Source: Silene conica
Taxonomy: Eukaryota; Streptophyta; Magnoliopsida; Caryophyllales; Caryophyllaceae
Length of the DNA stretch: 64,000 nucleotides
Reading direction: 5' to 3'
Assembly: GCA_029255685.2 (NCBI GenBank)
Contig: CM055319.2
Coordinates: 34,187,068-34,251,067 of the forward strand
Part shown: positions 53,453 through 64,000 of the stretch, in pieces
Numbering within the stretch: the first letter of the stretch is position 1
Layout of the letters: every line of letters starts with the position of its first letter
Notes under the pieces: generated by a model
The model's input: the letters and a program-made list of their open reading frames with translations, nothing else
The model's database searches: none
What the model was told of the DNA's origin: nothing
Made by a program: the position numbers and the translations under genes

Positions 53453-54279
53453 CACTAGTACAAAACCCCTTATTGCGTCAGTTCTAAATGATCAATTGCG
53501 TCGGTTATGATATTGACGTATATTATGGGGGCGTATGTTGATACGTCAGTTTTAAAACTGACGCAAAAACCAACCATTTGCGTCAGTTCCTTTGTATAAC
53601 CGACGCAAATAAGTAAGCAATTGTGTCAGTTGTTTCAGCAGAACCGACGCAAATACTGAAGGAACTGACGCAAATAGTTCACTTTTGCGTCAGTTTTTCT
53701 TTAGGAACTGACGTTTTTTACTTCTCTTTTGCGTCAGTTTTGCTTAAACTGATGAATTTAGTTACCTGTTTTGGCGCCATTAGGGTAGTATTTCCGTCAG
53801 TTATGTTAAGAAACTGACGCTTAACGCTTTTGTACTTGCCTTTTGCGTCAGTTTTTCTTAAACCGATGTATTTGGTTACCTATTTTAGCGCCACTAAATT
53901 AGTATTTGCGTCAGTTCCTCATAAGAACGATGCAATTACTATTTACCATTTGCGTCATTTGTTGTAAGAACTGATGCAAATTATTTTTACGATTTTAAAA
54001 AAATATAAAATTTGCTACCGAAATTTCGGCAGCACCTTCCTGTAAATGTGCAAAACGCCAAAAATTTAAAACAACCTGCATTAAGATATCCAACCAAAGG
54101 ATCCACTACATTTCCTTCAAACCAACAAGGTTCCAATATCCAATCCAATCCAATCCAACATAACAACGAACATTTCAACAACGTTCAAAATATATACAAT
54201 CTAAGCTAAGTAACAATAGTCTAACAAAAGTCCAACAAAAGTCATAGTTATACCAAGTTAATTTACTCTAAATGTATGT

Positions 54280-56000
54280 TATCTAAACATTTATTAGCCC
54301 AAATTTCTGTAACCACGTTGAGATCGACCATTGACACCTGTGTAGTTGCAATTTTCTACATTTTCAAAATAAATATTATAGTAATAAATGTAATGAAGAA
54401 TGGAAATTGACAATATAATGAAAAGCTAAAGCAAGATTGAATTACCTGTTCAAAGTGTATCTCCGCAAGTTTACAATGGTAGAGTGTTATGTCATACATC
54501 CATTTCATAACATAATAACCACACTCATAATCCTCTGGTTGTTGCGGACACTAAAGTTAAAAAAATATAACAAGTATTAGTTAATACATACAACATAAAC
54601 CATATGAAAACAATGAGATGGTCATTAAAAAAAGCATGCTTGTATAAGCGATGTTGAGCACTAGTATACAAACTACGCATTAGCCAAAACAAAGCCACTC
54701 AATCTTCAACATAAACCATATGAAAACAATGAGATGTACACCACTTATACTCTTAAAAATAAGCAATATTGTCGAGACAAGATACAAATTTCACATTATC
54801 TCCATAAACAAGTATCGAATACAATACTCTTATACAACTCAATTACCACAATTCAAAGCAAAATTGCGCAAGGATCAAGGTTAAGCGTCTATCACTTAGT
54901 TCCACTAGACACAATTCACCATTCAACTACCTCCTGATCAAACTAAACGTGATACTCAAAATCTGAAGTAATTAACCACTCAACACAATTAATTGAATCA
55001 TAAACAAAGTGCACCAGATTATGGATATGGATGACCAACATCAGAATACCCCAGATTCTATCCAAAGAGCTACATAGCATTAACAATAAATAGTTCAAGT
55101 TTTAGTACAATTAATTGAATCATAAACAAAGTGCACCAGATTGTGGATATGGATGGCCAGCATCAGAATACCCCATATTCTATCCAAGGGGCTACATAGC
55201 ATTAACAATAAATAGTTCAAGTTTTAGTTACGTACCAGGATGTGTTTGATATGTAGTTTAGTACTTTTACTATTATAGTTGCATCGTCCTCCAAACGCAC
55301 AATATAGTAGCCAAGAACCTTCAAGAACCTGTTTTATGGCCATCTTCTTTGGATCCCGTCTTCGTGAGTCCAAAATATACATTGTGTTCAATCCCACACA
55401 AACGACAACCAACATCCAATGATTATTGTAATGTTATTCAATCAATCAACTTAAATCAATAGAAGCATTATTCAATCAACCAACATCCAATGGTTACTGA
55501 AAGTTGAATATATACTTACCCTTCATAAAATGCTCCCATTATATATTTCTTGTCTTCTTGAATTTTCATAGCATGGGCCATATATGCTTCATATTGTTTT
55601 GGACGATACATATACTCCACGAGTTGCACGGGGCACAAGTATGCAACAAATTTAGTAATTTCGATTGTAGTTGCACACTGATACAAGAAACTACAATTTC
55701 CATCATAAAACCGTGAGGAAATTAGTAACCAAACTATATATCAGTGATCAAAACACCAATAAGTGAAATAGGTTCATAGATACCTTTCCCAAGCTTGAAG
55801 CATAACAACATTTAGCCATAAATATCGGAACATCTGCCTAATTTCAACGACGGTCAAATGGCATTCAACATCATTATTCTCTGTGTAATTAAATACTGAG
55901 GCATCAATGACAATTTTGAGGCATGTAGTGCTTGACAAGGAGCACAACTTCTCTTCTAAGATCTTGCAGTGATGACTCAAGGCTTTAACTTATTCTACAC
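54280..56000 (-). pseudogene. Ulp1-like cysteine protease (C48) of the CACTA element
   Basis: Minus-strand exons. About 55774-55980 has IRQMFRYLWLNVVMLQAWERYL. A block read from about 55560 down has YIMGAFYEG. About 55236-55420 has NHWMLVVVC..MYILDS, with the catalytic His and Asp. 54446-54550 (35 codons, clean GT-AG borders) has CPQQPEDYECGYYVMKWMYD, with the oxyanion Gln and catalytic Cys. A final block near 54280-54345 encodes VDLNVVTEIWANK. The H-D-Q-C set is visible. Such domains are common in plant CACTA elements, where their role is unclear. Some exon borders could not be fixed, so I cannot tell whether it is intact. Confidence 0.75.
54985..55228. repeat. Perfect-register tandem duplication, 122-bp unit
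   Basis: Two adjacent 122-bp units (54985-55106 and 55107-55228), both starting ACAATTAATTGAATCATAAA, with about seven differences. Located in an intron of the Ulp1-like gene, just next to the donor at 55230-55235. Confidence 0.9.
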
Positions 56001-56269
56001 TAAGAGGGGCCGCTGCTTTGTCATATTCTTCACATGTCCCTGGTTTCACCTTGTCCTTTTCAAGTTCTGTTGCCTATTATAACATAATAAGAGTGAATAA
56101 AACTGCCAAAATGCGACATTGCGACTGATCTAACCTTACCATCGAAATCTATAAAATAAATATAATTGAACTTAACAATTTCAAGTCTTCTATTAGTGGC
56201 GCCAAATAAACGTCTATGTCATTACCAGGTTGTTTAGGACCCAATATTAGGAGCGTAAGTAAAATATAC

Positions 56270-57174
56270 TGTAACACCCCCATTTATTTAAGAGCCTTTA
56301 GCTAGACATTCTCAAATAAATAGGACTGTTACCATCTCGGAATGACCGAGGCAATGAATAACAAAGTAAAACTTCCCAAAATACGTTATATAAAATTGAT
56401 AAAATTTAAACTATGATATTACAGAACTACATAGAAGAGTAAAAGTACAACTGATGACTATTCTATACGTGATGTATTTCTAAGTCGGTCCCAAGTCCGC
56501 ATCTCACATTCCCGTCCCAGCTCCTAGCTCATCAGTCTCTTTCCTGTAGAATCTACTCCCCATTCCGGATCATCGTAGATGTCACACGAATACACAGGGT
56601 CAACCACGAGGTTGAGTAGAAAAACATCAACAAGACATGAATAAACATATTACAACTTCCTTCCATCTCCACATCATTCAGTCATCCACTTCACCTCCAT
56701 CACACCACTCCTTCCATCACACCACACCTTCCATCACACCACACCTTCCATCACACCACACCTTCCATGGCCATATCACAAGTCCCGTATCACAAGTCCC
56801 GTTCTCCACAACAATTAATAACAATTAAATATTCCACAACACATTCAATATCAATTATAACAATCTCGTAATAAGCATCACATACACACATCATGTCATA
56901 ACACAAACCACAGATATATCCCCTACCTCAGATTGCAGAATGTCAACCGAACAGCTGCTAGAAATGTTCCACCTCGAACTCAGTTCCTATAAATAGTACT
57001 TAATATCAAATTCTATTCACACGACAACACTACTACTCAATTATTCGATCATGTTATCATAATTGATTACCCATAACCCATTATATAAATATACATAACA
57101 ATTATCACTAACCAAATAGAACTTACTAATTATAGAGTACAATCAACTAGTCATTTATTACAAAATTAACGAAA

Positions 57175-57272
<98 letters not shown>

Positions 57273-58523
57273 CAAACATTATTACCAACATTAAAACCAA
57301 CCATAACAATCATTAACAATGTAGGTAATAATAATAATCACCCAATAAAATACTAATCATACAAATAATAATAATGTTAACAATGTTATCTTACTAATTA
57401 CGACATTAAAACGCAACAACTAATAAAATATAACTAATGGTAATAATATTAATAATAATAATAATAAACAATAATAATAATAATGGAACCAAATAATAAA
57501 ATAATACAAAGAAATCTCCAACAACACGCACCAAAATCAGAAAAAAAAATGTGAACAACTCAGCACCCTAGAACATGCTGAATTGCGACAACCACCCCAA
57601 CTAAACACCGTACCCGACGTTACTATCAACCCCTAACTCCGCCAGTGGCACCACCAGGCTCGCCACTGAGCCGCGGTGGTCCCAGGGACAGAGCCACCGA
57701 TTATCGACACCACAACCACCACCAGTAAATCGCCTTACAAACTCCGCTTCCGCCGCTATTCTGTTTTATGCGTTTAAGCACTCATTACGAAACCCACCAT
57801 AACAACTGTCATGAACACCACGAACCACTGCGAGAACCACCATCCCAACCACCCGACTACCACCTACCCAGATACCCTAAAACCCATAACAAGCATAAAC
57901 AGAAACTTATTCAATTTAAGGCATAAACATTCCTGCCCAAGACTCTGTTCTGAAAATGAAGAACCAACAATTGACACAGGCGACAAGACACCCTTCGACA
58001 GTGGTCCTAGGCGGTCAACAATGACACCACAAGGGTCTAGAAACGGCTACTACACACCCAAGGTCATAACACGCAAAAACAGAACCATGAATATGCATAA
58101 CCCGTGAGTACAAGCGTGATAAAAACAGCATGTGACGGCAGAGGTGAGGTCTGAGTGTGTTTGGGTGTGTTTGTATAAATGACAGGGTGTGGGCTGTTCT
58201 TGGTAACACGCATTTCGAGGCCCAAACTGGTGTGTGCCAACGGTCCCTAGTTCGAATCCCACAGACCACATAAAACAATACCTATTTGATAAGTACCCTA
58301 TTCGATGAATAATAATTCGCATACTCGGTCCTTTATTAACGTCGTACAAAAAAAATATAAAATATTTATGTAAAATATAACATATCACTTATTCGATAAT
58401 TAAATTATCGAATATAACCGTCCCAACACGCAAATATGATGATTAAATATAATTATCGAATACTAATGTTCAAATACGATCAATATAAACAATAAATATA
58501 ATAATAAAATACGAGGTATTACA
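56270..58523 (-). repeat. Long LTR of the LARD-like family, inserted in the CACTA element
   Basis: 2254 bp from TGTAACACCCCC to GGTATTACA. Shared features with 14617-16746: ATCTCGGAAT, CACACGAATACACAGGGTCA, the CCATCACACCACACC tandem units, GATATATCCCCTACCTC, and a GTTCGAATCCCACAGACC block near the end (58247-58264). It is followed by the polypurine tract in minus sense, so it is the 3' LTR of a minus-strand element. Confidence 0.85.
57174..57270. repeat. (TA)n microsatellite
   Basis: About 48 TA units. The apparent tyrosine-isoleucine frame here is a translation of the repeat. Confidence 0.95.
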
Positions 58524-59404
58524 GTCTTCCCCCCTTAAAATGAACTTCGTCCCGAAGTTCTCACCCAGCGGTTAACAAACCGGTCACTAGTAACATAACG
58601 AATTCGAAGTGTGATACCCCATCACATCGAAACTAATCAGAATATTTTAAAACACGAAATAAAACACGAAATGTTACATTCTACCCTTGTTCAGAAAACT
58701 TTGTCCCCAAAGTTTTAACGTATAACTAAATTAAAGGATACTTTACGAAACACAATAAAATGCCTAACATGAGTAATCAAGATTATTAAGTATATTCAAA
58801 CAATTACAACATACCAATTAGCCATGTCATAACAACCAACCATATCATAAAGAATTGAGATTTTACAATCCTACCCTCCTTAAAAACATGGTTACGTCCC
58901 CGTAACCTCATTATAAACTTTCCAACTCCTTACTCCGTCTTACTCATTACTCTATCTCATGAAACCTTACTCCAAGTAACCAAGTATCGTATCCTCATCA
59001 TCGTCGAAAACTAAGACCAGAGACAAGGGGTGAGTGAACTGGCCGGGTAAAACCGCAAATCAAAAATTCCATCTCAATATCGATTCCAAACTCAGAATAG
59101 AATTCAACAACCAAGGTCATACTGGACCGTAAACACAATGTGGCACAGCGTCCTAATAACTCATAACTCAATACCAGTGACCAGTTCCCATCTCAATTTC
59201 AACATCAGTGTTGTCAAATATTCCATTAAAGGGGCTGCTCACCCTTAGAGGATGACTCTAAACTACTCACCCACAAGCCAAGGTCAAAGAATACGGCAAC
59301 TCGATAAAACACTGAACAACAATCTCAATCTCAGTACAAAATCAATCATGGTCTTTGTTCTAAGCTCACGAGCAACTCTATCCCACCAAACTCTATCCCA
59401 TCAG
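58524..59404 (-). mobile_element. Interior of the second LARD-like element
   Basis: Colinear with 9836-10610: polypurine tract, AACTTCGTCCCGAAGTTC, GTTACGTCCCCGTAACC, GACAAGGGGTGAGTGAACTGG. Cut at 59405 by another LTR. No coding sequence. Confidence 0.75.
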
Positions 59405-59629
59405 TGATGAGCTTCATTTTACTCATATTTTTCATTGTTTTTCTTCATTTTCGGTCCCGATTCGACCTCGTTTTGCGTGCCTTTGCTCGTTTGTATGCCC
59501 GTTGCCTCGACTATTCCTATTTGATTCCCATTTTGTAGGTATTGTGGCGGAGCGAAGAAACGGGAGCAAACGAGACGAATTTGCAGCGAAATGTGTAGGA
59601 TTGATGAAGAATTTGCTCCAGGGCCTCCC

Positions 59630-60048
59630 AGCCGGTCCCAGACCGGCAGCCGACCGGCCAGCTGGGAGGTTTGACATGACTATTGGCGAAAAATGGATGA
59701 GAGTTACATGAATTTTGCACTTGACTATGAGCCGGTACCCGACCGGCAGCCGGCCGGTCGACTGGGGATCATACATCTTCTTAAAAAGAGAAGAAAAATC
59801 AGAAGTTCAAGAATGGGCTCCCAGCCGGTGGCCAACCGGCAGCCGGCCAGCCGACTGGTTATAGCTGGCATTGAAGGAAAAAGAAAGAAAATGCAGAACT
59901 ATGGAACCAGCCTCCCAGCCGGTACCCGACCGGCAGCCGGCCGGTCGGCTGAAGATCAAGCAAGTGAAGGAAAAAGAAGAAAAAATCAGAAGTTTACGTT
60001 TTGACTCTTAGCCGGTACCAGACCGGCAGCCGGTGGACCCGCTGAGAG
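59630..60048. repeat. Five CCGG-palindrome blocks upstream of TATA
   Basis: Five blocks of about 40 bp start near 59629, 59730, 59820, 59916 and 60010. Each has GCCGGTNCCNGACCGGC followed by AGCCGGCCGG. In the first two blocks CCGG cores are 11 bp apart (59632/59643/59654; 59732/59743/59754). The cluster ends about 25 bp before TATA. Confidence 0.85.
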
Positions 60049-60070
60049 TCATTTCTCAGAAATCCGCTCA

Positions 60071-60080
60071 CTATATAAAC
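60071..60080 (+). promoter_or_regulatory. TATA box of the Athila/Tat-like LTR
   Basis: CTATATAAAC directly downstream of the palindrome cluster. Confidence 0.75.
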
Positions 60081-60505
60081 CCGCACTTAGTCTATTTTCA
60101 TTTACGCAATTTTTACATAACATTCACGCATTTCTAGGGTTTGCTACTGTTTCATTGCCTTCATTTATACATTCAAATCTCAACTCAAATCCTTAATCTT
60201 TCTTTAGTTTTTATAATCCTTTTAGATAATCTCTCCTTAATCATTTGGGTAGTCTCTCTTAGTTACTTTTAGCACTTATCTTAGAGGATTTTTGGTTGTA
60301 ATTTGGAGGGTTTGAGAAGACTCTTCTTTTGTAATCAAAGCTCTTCACTTTAATCAAGTTGTTGGTATAATCTTTCCTCTCTTTACTTAGTTATTTCATT
60401 TGTTTAAGTTTTCTTTGTTCATTTGTTTACTTTTATCATAATCCAACATGTTTAGCATTTACTCATCATTTGTTTACATGTTTGCTCTAGCTATGTGTGA
60501 GTAGT

Positions 60506-63107
60506 TGTAATACTCCGTATTTTATGTCGTTTATTTATTTATTTATGTTAACTTTATTAGATTTCGATGTCGATGGGCTATTATAAAGACGATATAATTT
60601 TAGTGAGCAAGGTATTTTGAGCGTTAGTATTTAAGTCGTGTGAACGAATTTTTAACAAGACCGGAGTGGACTCATGTTGTTTGAAAATTGGGGTGCGTGA
60701 AAGGCCTGTAACATGCCTGGGTAATCGCATATTCGGGCCTAGGGTTGCGTGCAAACACAAGCCCACACACGACATAAACTTTGCAAATCAGAATCTTTGC
60801 ACAACCCTTCTTAGCCGCCTTATATAAACACCTATATGGGACTTCTTTCTGACCTAATTACACTCACTCACACACCACATCTCCTGCCGTCACTACTGAG
60901 GTTGCATAAGGGCGTTTTCCACGGTGGTTCTAGGGTTTATTGGGTGGTCGTTGGCAAGGGCAAGGAGGTATGAACACCCATACCCGTATCGTTTTCTGAT
61001 TTCGTTATTTCTGCCTTGTGTTTTGTTATGATTTGTGATCACATACAATGTTTTAAATCACGGATCCTTGTAAATTCGTAACCTATGTTATGTATTCATC
61101 ATGTTTTGGTCATCTATGAGTCGTCTTTTATGATTTAAAGTCGTCATTTAGGGAGTCTCGTTTCTGGGTATGATTCATTTTTTGGATTGCGGAAACAGGG
61201 GTGTATGCGGGTACCTTTTATGCGTATATTCGTTATGTGTTTATGGTGAATTTCACTGTTTCCTTTCGTAATCTTAATCTATGTTCTATGTTAATGAGGT
61301 AAGGGTGGTGTCGTGGCCGTCGTTGGCTTTGGGTGGCTGTCGATGGAGGGTACAGTGTAGTGTGTCGGAGTCGTGTTTTCTTACAACCACAAACAGCATT
61401 TTTGAGTCGCCATGTTTAAACCCGATTCGATTAATGATTCGTTTATAATTTTGTGTGGGTTCTGGGTTAGCGTGAAGGTCGTGGTTAGGGTGTCAGTAGG
61501 GTGCCTGTGACGGTGGTTGTGGGTTGTCGTGTCAGAAGTTGTAATGGGTTTCGTTTAGTGTCGCGGATAAAGCCAGCAGGGAACAAACACGGGTACAGGG
61601 TTTTGGTGATGGTGTTAGACGGTGGTCGAGGCTTGTCGGCAACCACTGACTCCTCCCCTGGAACCGCCGTGGCTCAGTGGCGAGCCTGGTGGTGCCAGAG
61701 GGGAGGTCAGGGGTGGCATATGGTGTCAGCGGTGGTGTTCGTGGAGGTCGGTGTAGAGTCTGCTGGGTATATTTTCCTGAACGCGTTTTGTTGCGGGTTG
61801 TTTGCGTGAGTCGTATAGGCGTGTTAGATTAGTGCGTTTACTACCACTAATATTACTATCATTATTATTGTTATGATTACTACTATTATTTATTATTATT
61901 ATTATTATTGTCATTATTATTATTATAATTATTATTGGTAATAGTCTTAAGGTAAGAATTGTTTTTGTTATTATATGGGTATTGTGGGAATGGGTAGTAT
62001 TAATAATAATGTAAGTGTATGCTTTGTTTTATTTAATTAGTGGTTATGGCCTATTAATACTATATGTTATAATGGGTATGGTAATTATTAAGTTGGAAGG
62101 TGTTTCGTCATAATGTGTATAATTAGTTAATATAATGACCAGACATGAGTAGTTAAGGATAGTTGCTAAGATACGAACATGTTTATGAATAAAAGTATAC
62201 ATGTATATATATAAAGTGTATGAGTAAAACAATACAAAACATGAACGAGTATTTAATTGGAATGTTATTGGTGAGATTAGAGTTTGACTTTCAGTAATGT
62301 TTTTAGGAACTGAATTTGAAGTGGAATATTTCTAGACGGTGATTTCTATTTACAGACCTGCTATTCCAGGTAGGATACACGATACTATACTCTATGATGT
62401 GAAATGAATGAATGCTTATCATATATGTTATGAGTGCAAGCATGATTTATATGAGTATGACGTTCAAGCATTAGTTATTTAATGTTGCATTCATAAGTAT
62501 GTCTTTTGCATTATTGAGAGGGAGGTGACGGATATTGTCTTGATATAAAGCCCAGGGTGGTCTGCAGGCCAGGCCTGGTGTTTTCAGCTTTATGCTGGTA
62601 TTCGACGACGGTCGATTATAGTCTGCCGGGAGGTTCGGTATGGCTTGGTGTTTCGGGTTATGATTGGTGTTTCGGGTTGTGATTGAGCTCAGTATTGTCA
62701 TGGCATTTACTTATTACATTGTTGCATTTTATATTATTGTGTTATCCTACTCAACCGCGAGGTTGACAGTGTATTCGTGTTCACCTACAATGATCTAGAA
62801 TGGGGAGTAGATCTTTCCGGTCAGAGACAGGTGGACTAGGACTTGGGCATGGAGGAGAGACATGGATTGGACCGACCTAGCTTAGATCACCTAGTCTCTT
62901 TTATAGTCTTCACCTGTTTTCATTTCAGTTGTTTTGAACTTAAGTTAGACTTCGTTTGTAACAGTTTACAGTTTAGTCTTTCATATATATTAAAGTACTG
63001 TTTATCTTTCACTATGACTATCTACTACCCTGGTGTATCCAGGATGGTAACAGTCCTATTTACCTGGAAGGCCAAGTTCAGGCTCCTAGATAAATGGGGG
63101 TGTTATA
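60506..63107 (+). repeat. Solo LTR of the LARD-like family, 2602 bp
   Basis: Runs from TGTAATACTCCG to GGTGTTATA and is flanked by GTAGT on both sides (60501-60505 and 63108-63112). In sense orientation it shares with the other copies CCTACTCAACC.CGAGGTTGA, GAATGGGGAGTAGAT, a TTATTATTATT tract and CTCAGTGGCGAGCCTGGTGG. No internal sequence remains. Frames such as 61501-61809 are LTR sequence. Confidence 0.9.
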
Positions 63108-63689
63108 GTAGTTCCCTTGCTAGGGTTAGGGGTGTTCTTGGGTGGTGGTGTTGATGATTAGTGCTTAGGGTTAGGGTATGGTCTTCATCTTTGTTAGGTT
63201 TTCATTATATGCATGTTATATGTTTGATGAAATGCCTCAACGACGGTTGGGCATGAATCTTGTTGTTGTTTGCCTTTGACGATAGTTTAGGGTTCTCATG
63301 AGCATGTATGTATGTTAAGTTGGGCTTGCTTGTAGCGAGAGCTAGGATAGGGTTCGACTTTAGGGGAGTCAAATCGATAGACGCGACAAACCTAGACCTA
63401 GCTTAGAAGAGACCTCCTACCCTTTGCATATTTGACACCGACCCCTAGTAACCCCCGACACCCTAGTTGTTTTTATCATCAATTTAATCTTAACATATTT
63501 GCCTTCATTTATCTTTAGTTGTTAGTCTTTTCATAAACCAAACTATTACCCCCGACTTAAGCTTTAATTAGGACCAAACTAATCAATTATCCCCCACCAT
63601 CTTCGTGTTCGACCCCGAACTAAATACTACTTGCTTTCGGGTTTATAAATGTGTTTGATGCCGGTAGTGACGGCAAAAAGCGGCCATCA

Positions 63690-64000
63690 AGGGAAAATAT
63701 CCACTTTGTGAATATTTATTTGCTTTTGTAAATATGAAAAAAACTTCAAAAATACCAAAAAAAAATCGAAAAATTTGAAAAATTTCAGAAAACATGTTCT
63801 TCCTTTCTTTTGTTTTCATTCTTTGTTTGCATTGTATATATATGTTTGTTGGACTAACAAGTGGCAGATGCAACAACAACCCGGGGTATTAGGAGAATGA
63901 AGATGCTTGATATACTCTTTCCTACTTCTTTCTTCCCCTTCTTATTTTCTTTTTATGTTGATAGCATGAAGGAGAACGAGATTTTTGTGCCTTGGATGTT
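63690..64000. other. Unassigned stretch at the window end
   Basis: Contains an A-rich tract with AAAAATCGAAAAATTTGAAAA that resembles the Athila 3' region near 6070, then unremarkable sequence. I see no gene. Confidence 0.3.

Larger units (their letters stand above)
53453..56269 (-). mobile_element. CACTA-type transposon part with an Ulp1-like protease gene
   Basis: The terminus is CACTAGTACAAAACCCC at 53453. The next 540 bp are packed with TTTGCGTCAGTT and its inverse, as in CACTA subterminal regions. The protease exons run leftwards, so 53453 is the 3' end. The element is cut at 56270 by a long LTR, and its 5' part (transposase) is not in the window. A second terminus is therefore unseen. 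Confidence 0.8.
59405..63689 (+). repeat. Athila/Tat-like LTR containing a solo LTR
   Basis: Begins TGATGAGCTTCATT and ends near GCGGCCATCA. Without the nested solo LTR and its duplication it is about 1.68 kb. It holds the CCGG motif cluster (59630-60048), a TATA box CTATATAAAC (60071-60080), lineage words CGAGAGCTAGGATAGGGTT and GAAGAGACCTCCTACCCTTT, and the usual end of Athila/Tat LTRs. What follows 63689 is not an obvious primer site, so its own interior is not recognised here. Confidence 0.7.

Noticed and set aside
57174-57356. Tyrosine-isoleucine frame
   Set aside because: Translation of the (TA)n tract.
1-64000. CRISPR arrays, operons, riboswitches or tRNA genes
   Set aside because: No array of equal repeats with unique spacers, no bacterial-type gene clusters and no complete cloverleaf were seen. 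The periodic repeats are LTR motifs and microsatellites.

Overview
The window looks like repeat-rich nuclear DNA of a flowering plant, most likely a eudicot. The evidence is Athila-lineage and other LTR retroelements, a Cassandra TRIM, an L1-type plant LINE, Stowaway, PIF, CACTA, Mutator and Helitron-type DNA elements, and host exons with GT-AG introns. Frequent ACTCCGTA-type words hint at Caryophyllales, but that is a weak guess.

Layout. 1-2866: an LTR fragment nested in the gag of an Athila-like fossil (minus strand). 2867-4700: probable last exons of an unidentified host gene, followed by a CACTA terminus (to 4955) and a solo-type LTR (4954-5858). 5859-8236: plus-strand Athila-like material (3' region, LTR, start of gag). 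8237-16746: a minus-strand element with LTRs over 2 kb and a mostly non-coding interior (LARD-like), into which a complete Cassandra TRIM (10787-11631) has inserted. 16747-38935: a second plus-strand Athila-like element. It is split by an L1-type LINE (19114-35255), which is itself split by a near-identical tandem of gag-protease-only Athila-like units (20634-32089). Its 3' LTR holds a further solo LTR (36717-37631).

39400-43350 is the most gene-like stretch: a compact two-exon TMEM230-like membrane protein gene (40171-41099) with a Stowaway MITE in its intron and two inverted MITEs downstream. 43357-51531 is bounded by Helitron-like ends and holds four or five exons of a SCAMP-like gene (47941-48604), a Mutator-type MITE with a 9-bp target duplication, and a second Helitron 3' end in the opposite direction. 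52150-53097 is a PIF/Harbinger remnant. 53453-56269 is part of a CACTA element with an Ulp1-type cysteine protease domain, cut by another long LTR of the LARD-like family (56270-58523). 59405-63689 is an Athila/Tat-like LTR containing a 2.6-kb solo LTR of the LARD-like family (60506-63107) with a clean 5-bp target duplication.

The most interesting pattern is in the LTR promoters. Four Athila/Tat-like LTR types each carry their own short palindromic motif, just upstream of a TATA box, in copies spaced 20-21 bp apart (about two helical turns), or about 11 bp in one family. In the tandem gag-protease element the same motif pairs also occur inside the gag reading frame and in the 3' untranslated region. 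All positions and spacings were counted by eye.
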